Assembly (NCBI GenBank): GCA_021786915.1
Contig: JAJYMP010000502.1
Location: 1-7,978 of the forward strand
DNA length: 7,978 nucleotides
Reading direction: 5' to 3'
From: Chloroflexota bacterium
Lineage (GTDB): Bacteria > Chloroflexota > Limnocylindria > Limnocylindrales > CSP1-4
Both the position numbers and the translations under genes were made by a program. A model generated the notes under the pieces. That model saw only the letters and a list, made by a program, of their open reading frames with translations. It made no database searches and had not been told where the DNA came from. Positions 1 through 6,425 of this stretch are shown here, piece after piece. Position 1 is the stretch's first letter. Each line of letters opens with the position of its first letter.

Positions 1-95
1 GCCGGACACTAGCTCCAACGGTCATCTGCCGGATAGCCTCTTGCCGGTCTCCCCGCGGAGGTCGAAGGGAATCATCAACCTCACAAGGCGCTATA

Positions 96-1013
96 TCAGA
101 GCCGCTCGGCGGCGACCCCGTCGTCGTCGGAGGCGATCGCCGTGCGGACCGCCGCGGCGGCGAACCCGAGAACGGCGATGGCGCACAGGAGGGCGACCCC
201 GATCGCGAGCAGCTGCCCAGCCGACAGGGAGCCGAGCACCGCCGGGTCGCGCCACGTCGCGGCGACCACTGCCCGCGCCGTCGCCCACAGCCCGACAGCC
301 AGGAAGAACGACGCGCCGTTGCGCTTGGCGAAGACGCCCAGCGCCATGAGCCACCACGCCACGCCGCCGACGAGCAGCGTCGCCACGGCCTCCATCGCCT
401 GCGAGGGCCACGACGGGATCTCGGGTGCGAGCGACCCCCACGGCCCGGCCCCGAGGTAGCGCGTGGCGAGGGTGAAGTCACTGGGCACGCCCTGCCCGGA
501 GCCTCCGAGCAGCATCGCGAGCTTGAGCAGCCCGAGGAGCAGGAGCAGCGGCAGGGCGAGCGCATGGAGCCAGCGGCCCAGCGGGGCGCCCAGCAGCATC
601 GCCACGATCGACCCCGTGATCGCCCCGCCCACCACGCCCATCGAGAGCTCCAGACCGCCCTTGGAGATGTCGAGCAGCGCGCCCGGGTCCGCCTGATAGT
701 AGGCGAGGTGGAGGAGCGCGTACCCGAGCCGGCCGCCCACCACGGCGCCGGGCATCGCGGCGACGGCGATGTACAGCAGGTCATCGGCGCGCAGGTGGTT
801 CGCCCCGTCGTCCTCGGGGTCGGGCGACGGCCAGTCGGCCGGGACGGACATGTCAACCGGCGTCCAGCGGCTCACCAGCGCCGCGAACAGCAGCGCGAGG
901 AGCACGGCGGCCGCCCCCGCCAGCGTCTCCCACCGCACCGTGAGCCCGGCGAGCGTGACGGTGGCCGGGAACGTGAAGGTGATCAGCGCGGGGATCGACG
1001 AGAGGGGCACCAC
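96..1013 (-). CDS. Divergent Lgt-fold membrane protein, probably not an active diacylglyceryl transferase
   Basis: This 305-residue, strongly hydrophobic protein has the overall plan of prolipoprotein diacylglyceryl transferase. It has an Lgt-like N-terminus (TVRWETL, residues 25-31), GGRLGYAL at 93-100 (family: GxRLGYxL), KGGLELSMGVVGG at 118-130 (family: GGMSFHGGLxG), a PSD element at 177-179, PSQ at 203-205, and an ARAVVAATWRDP...GQLL ending at 246-269 (family: GRFxxExxRxPD...GQ). Several residues known to be essential in E. coli Lgt are replaced by my hand alignment. The HWYG tyrosine is Glu29, the His of HGG is Met125 or its neighbour, and the GRxGNFxNxE signature is degraded around Lys164. 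The late arginines (247, 255) remain. The fold therefore looks kept and the chemistry doubtful, and the role is unknown. The start is GTG at 1013 (a second GTG follows at 1010), with no convincing Shine-Dalgarno. The C-terminus ends in a short acidic tail. The gene lies downstream of a hairpin and appears to be transcribed on its own. Confidence 0.8.
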   Translation of the reverse strand: MVPLSSIPALITFTFPATVTLAGLTVRWETLAGAAAVLLALLFAALVSRWTPVDMSVPADWPSPDPEDDGANHLRADDLLYIAVAAMPGAVVGGRLGYALLHLAYYQADPGALLDISKGGLELSMGVVGGAITGSIVAMLLGAPLGRWLHALALPLLLLLGLLKLAMLLGGSGQGVPSDFTLATRYLGAGPWGSLAPEIPSWPSQAMEAVATLLVGGVAWWLMALGVFAKRNGASFFLAVGLWATARAVVAATWRDPAVLGSLSAGQLLAIGVALLCAIAVLGFAAAAVRTAIASDDDGVAAERL

Positions 1014-1021
1014 GACGCCGG

Positions 1022-1027
1022 AGTCTA
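1022..1027 (-). promoter_or_regulatory. Possible -10 element (TAGACT) for the Lgt-like gene
   Basis: Read on the minus strand, TAGACT ends 8 bases before the GTG start at 1013, which would put transcription initiation at or next to the start codon. No good -35 hexamer is visible 16-18 bases upstream, and no Shine-Dalgarno lies in front of the start. This suggests a leaderless message, but the match is only 4 of 6 to the consensus. Confidence 0.25.
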
Positions 1028-1166
1028 CCCTGCCGGCGCGGCCGCGAACGGGCCGAGCCCGGCGAGCCAGCCGGGTGCGGCCGTGCCCCGAACCGGATGG
1101 GCATCGGGAAGGCGAGGCCCCCGGGCAACGCGGAGGTCCCGCTGAGGAGGCTCCACCGGGAATCGA

Positions 1167-1198
1167 GAAGCCCCCGGCGGGTGCGGGCCGGGGGCTTC
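1167..1198 (-). terminator. Hairpin A, probable terminator of the 43-residue ORF
   Basis: A perfect 12-bp stem (GAAGCCCCCGGC at 1167-1178 pairing with 1187-1198) closes an 8-base loop. On the minus strand it begins 24 bases after the stop codon of the small ORF (1223) and is followed by TCGATTCCC rather than a true U-tract. It is related in sequence to the hairpin at 1453-1485. Position and stem strength favour a terminator. The weak U-tract leaves room for a processing or transcript-stabilising role. Confidence 0.6.
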
Positions 1199-1222
1199 GT
1201 GTTGAGCGTCGCGGGGCGACGG

Positions 1223-1354
1223 CTACTTCACCAGGGCGTAGACGGCGGCGTGGGCCACGACATCGCCGTTCGAAATGGTGAGCCAGGCCTGGTTGTTGCC
1301 GGCCGGCGCGGTCTTCACGAAGGTGATGCGGGCCAGACTACCCGTTCGGGCCAT
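1223..1354 (-). CDS. Small hypothetical protein, 43 residues
   Basis: An ATG-started frame of 43 codons ends in TAG. I do not recognise the product. It starts MARTGSLARITFVKTAPAG and ends in a hydrophobic DVVAHAAVYALVK stretch. No signal peptide, cysteine pair or known motif is visible. It could form a small beta-rich domain or associate with a membrane or partner protein, but that is a guess. Support for coding comes from codon choice: from residue 7 onward almost every third position is G or C (ctg gcc cgc atc acc ttc gtg aag), as in the neighbouring genes. Isolation between two hairpins, one after mdh and one just after its own stop, adds further support. The ribosome site is poor: a G-rich GGGGGGT six bases before the ATG. 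This frame continues open far upstream inside mdh, which is a high-G+C artefact. The first few residues are less certain than the rest. Confidence 0.55.
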   Translation of the reverse strand: MARTGSLARITFVKTAPAGNNQAWLTISNGDVVAHAAVYALVK

Positions 1355-1452
1355 GCCGAGACCCCCCGAATGGACATGCCTGTTGCTCGGAGGCAACGGT
1401 TGGGCGTGCGGTGGAGGCTCGCGCCGTCCCGCCCGACGGGACCCGGAATCGA

Positions 1453-1485
1453 GGAGCCCCCGGCCCTTGCAGGCCCGGGGGCTCC
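1453..1485 (-). terminator. Hairpin B, probable mdh terminator
   Basis: An 11-bp perfect stem (GGAGCCCCCGG at 1453-1463 with CCGGGGGCTCC at 1475-1485) has an 11-base loop and lies 27 bases downstream of the mdh stop. As with hairpin A, the minus-strand 3' flank is TCGATTCC without a real U-tract. The strong G+C stem directly after a gene end supports termination. Confidence 0.6.
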
Positions 1486-1512
1486 GAGCGGTGTGCGGGA
1501 GCGGAGGCGGCG

Positions 1513-2553
<1,041 letters not shown>

Positions 2554-2572
2554 TCATGGTAGGTGGGCTGAG

Positions 2573-2600
2573 GGGCGCGCCGCGCCGTGCTGGCGCGCCC
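2573..2600 (-). terminator. Hairpin between pckA and mdh
   Basis: A perfect 9-bp inverted repeat (GGGCGCGCC at 2573-2581 and GGCGCGCCC at 2592-2600) with a 10-base spacer begins 12 bases after the pckA stop. There is no U-tract after it on the minus strand. It may be a terminator, a partial attenuator that lowers mdh relative to pckA, or an mRNA-stabilising end. No clear promoter is visible in the 120 bases between it and mdh, so read-through transcription of mdh remains possible. Confidence 0.5.
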
Positions 2601-2612
2601 TTCAGGTCGTGG

Positions 2613-4214
2613 TCAGCCCTCGGCGGAGAGGTCAGGGTCGACGGCGATCGGCCCGGCGTTGCGGACGGCCTCCGGCACGCCGTCGGCGTACTTCGCGAAG
2701 TTCTCGTGGAACATGCCGGCGATCTTCCGGGCGGCCTCGTCGTAGCCGGCCTTGTCGGGCCACGTGTTGCGCGGGACGAGCACCTCGTCGGGGACGCCGG
2801 GGACGTGGACCGGGACGGCGACCCGGAACACCGGGTCGATGACGGTCTCGACGCCCTCGAGTTCGCCGTTGATCGCGGCCCGGACCATGTTCCGCGTGTG
2901 GTTGATGTTCATCCGCTGGCCGGTGCCGTACGGGCCGCCGGTCCAGCCGGTGTTCACGAGCCAGACGGGGACGTGGTACTCCTCGAGCCGGTCCATGAGC
3001 ATCTGCGCGTACTCGCCCGGGTGGCGCGGCAGGAACGGGGCGCCGAAGCCCGCGGAGAAGGTGGCCGACGGCTCCTTGACGCCGACCTCGGTGCCGGCGA
3101 GCTTGGCCGTGTAGCCGCTGATGAAGTGGGACGCCGCCTGGGCGCGGGTCAGCCTCGAGATGGGCGGCAGCACGCCGAACGCGTCGGCCGTGAGGAACAC
3201 GACGTTCTTGGGGCCCGGCGCGATGCCGGTAGGGTCGGCGTTTCCGATGAAGTGGAGCGGGTACGCGGCGCGGGTGTTCTCGGTGTACCGCTCCGAGTCC
3301 AGGTCGAGGTCGCGCGTGCCCTCGGCGAAGCCGGTGTTCTCGAGGATCGTGCCGAACCGCTTGGTGGTCGCGAAGATGTCCGGCTCGTACATCGAGGACA
3401 GGCGGATGGTCTTGGCGTAGCAGCCGCCCTCGAAGTTGAACGTGTAGCCCTCGCCCCAGCCGTGCTCGTCGTCGCCGATGAGGCTGCGCAGCGGGTCGGC
3501 CGAGAGCGTGGTCTTGCCGGTACCCGAGAGGCCGAAGAAGACGCAGGCGTCGCCGTCCCCGCCCACGTTGATCGAGGAGTGCATCGGCAGCACGCCCTCG
3601 TCGGGCATCAGGTAGTTCATGACCGTGAACGCGGACTTCTTGATCTCGCCCGCGTACATCGTCCCCACGATGATGATCTCCATCCGCTGGAGGTGGAGCA
3701 GGATCGCGGTGCCCGAGCGGGTGCCCTCGGTGGCCGGGTCGGCCTGGAACGAGGGGACGTCGATGATCGTGAAGTTGGGGTCGAAGCCCGCGAGGTCCTC
3801 GCGGGGCGGCCGGCGGAACAGGTTGCGGGCGAAGATGCTGGCCCACGCGGTCTCGGTGTACACGCGCAGGCTGCGGCGGTGCGCCGGGTGGGCGCCGATG
3901 TACATGTCCTGGGCGTACAGCTCCCTGCCGGCGACGTAGGCCATGAGTCGGGCGCGGAGCTTGTCGTAGTGCGCCTCGCTGATCTCGTGGTTGACCTCGC
4001 CCCACCAGACCTTGTCCTGGCTCCAGGGCTCGCGGACGACGAACTTGTCCCTGGGCGAGCGGCCGGTGTGCTGGCCGGTGCGGACGACGAGCGGGCCCTC
4101 GGCGGCGATGAGGCCCTCGCCGGCGCGGATCGCGCGCTCGTAGAGTTCGGCCACGGGGAGATTGGAGAGCACGCTGCCGCCGATCCTGGCGGCGGGTGCG
4201 GGGGTCACGGCCAC
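2613..4214 (-). CDS. pckA: Phosphoenolpyruvate carboxykinase (ATP)
   Basis: Converts oxaloacetate plus ATP to phosphoenolpyruvate, CO2 and ADP, the entry step of gluconeogenesis, in the cytosol. It is 533 residues, the normal length for the ATP-dependent class, which is unrelated in sequence to the GTP form of most actinobacteria. Recognisable elements in order are RTGQHTGRSPRDKF (45-58), the metal/substrate lysines in KKSAFTVMNYLMP (192-204), MHSSINVG (211-218, with the conserved His212), the P-loop GLSGTGKTTLSAD (228-240), GDDEHGWG (247-254), NFEGGCYAKTI (260-270), LTADAFGVLPPIS (341-353), and the substrate and nucleotide region NTGWTGGPYGTG (421-432). Nothing essential appears missing. The start is GTG at 4214, supported by GAGGTG seven bases upstream. 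A second GTG two codons in is spaced less well. It is followed 161 bases later by mdh, which can supply its oxaloacetate. Confidence 0.97.
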   Translation of the reverse strand: MAVTPAPAARIGGSVLSNLPVAELYERAIRAGEGLIAAEGPLVVRTGQHTGRSPRDKFVVREPWSQDKVWWGEVNHEISEAHYDKLRARLMAYVAGRELYAQDMYIGAHPAHRRSLRVYTETAWASIFARNLFRRPPREDLAGFDPNFTIIDVPSFQADPATEGTRSGTAILLHLQRMEIIIVGTMYAGEIKKSAFTVMNYLMPDEGVLPMHSSINVGGDGDACVFFGLSGTGKTTLSADPLRSLIGDDEHGWGEGYTFNFEGGCYAKTIRLSSMYEPDIFATTKRFGTILENTGFAEGTRDLDLDSERYTENTRAAYPLHFIGNADPTGIAPGPKNVVFLTADAFGVLPPISRLTRAQAASHFISGYTAKLAGTEVGVKEPSATFSAGFGAPFLPRHPGEYAQMLMDRLEEYHVPVWLVNTGWTGGPYGTGQRMNINHTRNMVRAAINGELEGVETVIDPVFRVAVPVHVPGVPDEVLVPRNTWPDKAGYDEAARKIAGMFHENFAKYADGVPEAVRNAGPIAVDPDLSAEG

Positions 4215-4221
4215 GGGCAGG

Positions 4222-4227
4222 CACCTC
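4222..4227 (-). promoter_or_regulatory. Ribosome binding site of pckA
   Basis: GAGGTG on the minus strand, seven bases before a GTG codon at 4214, supports a GTG start for pckA where no ATG is available near the conserved N-terminus. Confidence 0.75.
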
Positions 4228-4337
4228 GGCTGGGACGCGGACTGAGCGCCCGCGAAGGCTCTGACCGGCCGCGCGTGGCGGGCCCTGCGGCCCGGGAGTC
4301 GGCTTCCTCAGTCAAGGTTGCGATCTGATTGCCAACG

Positions 4338-4343
4338 ATTGTA
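4338..4343 (-). promoter_or_regulatory. Candidate -10 element (TACAAT) upstream of pckA
   Basis: TACAAT reads toward pckA about 124 bases before its start, inside the only A+T-richer patch of the gap. The hexamer 17 bases upstream (ACCACG) does not resemble a -35 box, so the call rests on the -10 match and base composition alone. It would imply a leader of about 115 bases. Confidence 0.3.
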
Positions 4344-4619
4344 GCGGCGGCGTCCACCAGCGTGGTGCCCGGAGGTGGCCCGGATGCAGCGTGCGCGACG
4401 CGACACTGAGCTCGACGCCACAGCCGCCGGCGCGGTTCTTGAGTCAGCTCCGACTCGACCCGCGGCTGTGCGTGCGCACGTGGCCTGCCGGGCGCCTGAA
4501 TTCGCGACATCGCCACGCTCGCCGAGCAGCAGATTGAGTCTGTGGTGACTCGCAGATTCCGGTGAGTCCTCTGCCCTGCCAAGCGCCTCGACGACGAGCC
4601 TGCGCTCAATGCCATGGCC

Positions 4620-5837
4620 TCAGCGCGCTGTGAGCCACCAGTCGACGAGTGTGCCGCGCCAGGGTGGCGTGAGCTCCGGCGCTCCTGCGGCCTCGAGCAG
4701 CACGCGTGTTCCGTCCTTGGCCACGAGGACGGCAACGGTCTCGACCAGAATGGCGTTGCGCGGCGTGGGCAGGTCAAGGCTGGTCACCATCTCGGGTGCG
4801 ACCGGCGTGGCAGCCACAACCAGCGGTGCCGGCCCGACCTGGACCTCGTGACCCTCGGTCGCGACTGGCCATACCTCAAGCCGGAACTCCGAGAACCGCT
4901 GCTCGAATGCCGCTGCGTCTGTCGAATCGCTCAGCGCGTACACCGCGAGCCGACCCGGCCCACCCTGCACCTCGCCCCAGTCCACCGAGGAACCCGAACT
5001 TGCGAGCAAGGGCTCGGTGTCGCTGGGGGAGCCGATGCTCGCAAGGTTCATCTCCCACCAGCTGGCGTAGTCGTTGGCTCGCGCGGTCGCAAACCCCGCG
5101 GCCGTGGTCGCAACGACCACGGCCAGCAGGAGGGCAAGCCTGCCTCGGGCCGTCGTCTGCGGAAACGACCGCACGCTCGGTGCTGGCCGAAGGGCGGTGA
5201 AGAGGAAGGCCGCCGGGCCCAGCGGCAGGCCGAGGGCGAGGATCCAGTCGATGTCGGCCGAGAACACGGTCCAGACGAGCGCCGACCCGACCGCGAGGCC
5301 AGCGATGCCGACCACGAGCCGGACGCCCCGGACCGATCGCCCGAGTCGGCGCGCGACGCGCGCGGGCAAGGCCCAACCCATCCACGCGAACCAAAGGAGG
5401 GCGAGAGCGACAGTCCCGGCGTTCGCGGCAGGCCCGGTGAACCACCCCGACACGCTCATTCCTGTGAGCTGCACGATCGCGGTGAACACCGACAAGGAGC
5501 ACAACACCACAGCCGTCGCGAGCAGCCCAACCACGGCGAAGGAGGCCGCGCCGAACCCGAGCGCCGAGAACGCGGCGCCGCCGACGGCGGCCAGCAGCTG
5601 CTTCCTTCGGTGCCGCGCCCGACCCAGCTCGCGGCCAAGCTCGGCTGGATCGCCCAGGCCGCGGATAGCGCGCTGCTCAGCGTCGTCCATATCCAGTCCG
5701 GCCTCGCGCCAGCCTGCGGCGGCGTCGGACAGGTGGCTGTTGAGCTCCTCCAGGACCTCGCCGACCTCGGCCGGCTGGAGGTCCACTGCATCGGCGACCC
5801 GGAGCAGGAACGTCGCGCGGTCGAGCGGCTCAGGCAC
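4620..5837 (-). CDS. Membrane protein with N-terminal HAAS-like domain, PadR partner
   Basis: This 405-residue protein has three parts. Residues 1-77 form a soluble, helix-rich region (EVLEELNSHLSDAAAG, then AIRGLGDPAELGREL) resembling the HAAS/DUF1700 type that is typically encoded next to PadR repressors. Residues 81-252 hold about five to six membrane segments (81-123, 141-158, 171-192, 196-215, 233-252). Residues 253-405 form a soluble domain I do not recognise, probably outside the membrane. The start is GTG, eight bases inside the end of padR and preceded by GGGAG at seven bases' spacing, so the pair is almost certainly co-transcribed and translationally coupled. By analogy with such pairs, the protein may sense or transport something related to the PadR regulon. 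No ligand or enzymatic motif is visible. Confidence 0.85.
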   Translation of the reverse strand: MPEPLDRATFLLRVADAVDLQPAEVGEVLEELNSHLSDAAAGWREAGLDMDDAEQRAIRGLGDPAELGRELGRARHRRKQLLAAVGGAAFSALGFGAASFAVVGLLATAVVLCSLSVFTAIVQLTGMSVSGWFTGPAANAGTVALALLWFAWMGWALPARVARRLGRSVRGVRLVVGIAGLAVGSALVWTVFSADIDWILALGLPLGPAAFLFTALRPAPSVRSFPQTTARGRLALLLAVVVATTAAGFATARANDYASWWEMNLASIGSPSDTEPLLASSGSSVDWGEVQGGPGRLAVYALSDSTDAAAFEQRFSEFRLEVWPVATEGHEVQVGPAPLVVAATPVAPEMVTSLDLPTPRNAILVETVAVLVAKDGTRVLLEAAGAPELTPPWRGTLVDWWLTAR

Positions 5838-6183
5838 GGGACGGCTCCCGGCGGGCGGCCACGCGGTGGACGGCGCTGCTGAACGCCGCCCACTCCTCCT
5901 CGAGCGCGGCCAGCTTCGCGAGCCCCGCCGGCGTGATGCGGTACCAGCGGCGCCGCGGGCCCCGGTCGCCCGCCCGCCACGTCGCCTCGAGTCCCCCCTC
6001 GGTCTCGAGGCGGTGCAGCGTCGGGTAGAGCGAGCCCTCGGACGGGGCGAACGCGCCGTCGCTCCGCTCGCGGATCTTCACCGCGATCTGGTAGCCGTAG
6101 AGCTCGCCCTCGCGCAGCACGGAGAGCACCAGGTACGCCATGGCGCCCTTCATGAGCTCCGTGCGCAGCGGGTCGCGGCCCAT
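5830..6183 (-). CDS. PadR-family transcriptional regulator
   Basis: A 117-residue winged-helix repressor of the PadR family, short type. The N-terminal RTELMKGAMAYLVLSVL (7-23) and GELYGYQIAVKI (26-37) match the family's first helices. GSLYPTLHRLETEGGLEA (50-67) is the recognition helix and its following segment, GPRRRWYRITPAG (75-87) is the wing, and the last 25 residues give the short dimerisation helix. Members are usually repressors that bind their own promoter and respond to small molecules or membrane stress. I chose the ATG at 6183 because it keeps the conserved RTEL(L/M)KG start. GAGGA lies upstream, but at a short four-base spacing. A promoter with inverted repeats lies 17-71 bases upstream, which fits autoregulation. 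Its stop overlaps the start of the HAAS-like membrane-protein gene. The inducer is unknown. Confidence 0.93.
   Translation of the reverse strand: MGRDPLRTELMKGAMAYLVLSVLREGELYGYQIAVKIRERSDGAFAPSEGSLYPTLHRLETEGGLEATWRAGDRGPRRRWYRITPAGLAKLAALEEEWAAFSSAVHRVAARREPSRA
5845..5849 (-). promoter_or_regulatory. Ribosome binding site of the HAAS-like membrane protein
   Basis: GGGAG on the minus strand lies seven bases before the GTG at 5837 and inside the last codons of padR. It decides the GTG start and shows that this gene overlaps padR by eight bases (GTGCCTGA). Confidence 0.75.
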
Positions 6184-6199
6184 CCCGTCCTCGTCTGAG

Positions 6200-6241
6200 T
6201 ACCTCGGTCTTCGAGGCAGGGCTACATCGTGCTCCGAGGTA
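6200..6241. promoter_or_regulatory. Candidate PadR operator (inverted repeats around the -10)
   Basis: TACCTCGG (6200-6207) and its exact complement CCGAGGTA (6234-6241) form 8-bp arms 26 bases apart. One arm lies in the -35/-10 spacer and the other lies downstream of the -10. A tighter 15-base palindrome, CCTCG-N5-CGAGG (6202-6216), shares the first arm. Three related half-sites overlapping a promoter are what a self-repressing dimer would need. The motif is not the ATGT/ACAT type described for classical PadR sites. Confidence 0.45.
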
Positions 6242-6254
6242 GTGGACGTGTCAA
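6226..6254 (-). promoter_or_regulatory. padR promoter
   Basis: On the minus strand a perfect -35 hexamer TTGACA (6249-6254) is followed, after exactly 17 bases, by CACGAT (6226-6231). CACGAT keeps the two most conserved -10 positions, the second A and the final T. Transcription would start near 6219, about 36 bases before the padR ATG. Confidence 0.6.
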
Positions 6255-6425
6255 GGGCTTCGGGCGTGGCCCTTCGGATCCGGCCGGCGGACGCCTCGAC
6301 GGCCCGGGCGGACATTCTGCGTCGGAGTGGCATGCCACGCCCTGCGCGCCCGCCCCGACGCTCGTACCGCCGGGATGCCCACCCGGGGCCGACAACCCAC
6401 GCCCGCCGACAGGGGCGCTCGGGCC

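Larger units (their letters stand above)
4215..4619. other. Non-coding gap holding the likely pckA promoter region
   Basis: No credible gene is seen in these 405 bases on either strand; open frames here lack ribosome sites and family features. The stretch around 4305-4345 is clearly lower in G+C than its surroundings. On the minus strand it contains TACAAT (4338-4343), a 5-of-6 match to a -10 element but with no good -35, and TTGGCA (4330-4335). A short hairpin (CGGGCC/GGCCCG, 4279-4294) would fall in the pckA leader. Near the end of the upstream membrane-protein gene, GCGCCTCG (4583-4590) can pair with CGAG...GCGC (4595-4605, three-base bulge), a weak candidate terminator. No riboswitch fold is recognised. 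Confidence 0.5.

Noticed and set aside
1..25. A possible gene start on the minus strand (ATG at 23-25, eight codons to the window edge)
   Set aside because: The nearest purine-rich site (AGAGG) is 11 bases away and too few codons are visible to judge.
1382..1442. Two short palindromes (GTTGC-N6-GCAAC at 1382-1397 and GTCCCG-N5-CGGGAC at 1426-1442) upstream of the small ORF
   Set aside because: Arms of 5-6 bp are common by chance in such G+C-rich DNA, and no promoter hexamers are positioned around them, so an operator call is not supported.
2632..4224. A 530-codon minus-strand frame overlapping pckA in another phase
   Set aside because: Arg/Pro/His-rich composition with no domain, and fully overlapped by pckA with all its motifs intact.
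4205..4777. A 190-codon minus-strand frame filling the gap before pckA
   Set aside because: Its first part overlaps the HAAS-like gene in another phase. It has no ribosome site and its composition is that of random high-G+C DNA.
4614..5882. A 422-codon plus-strand frame opposite the HAAS-like protein
   Set aside because: Gly/Arg/Glu-rich antisense product with no recognisable fold, against a clear multi-pass membrane protein on the other strand.
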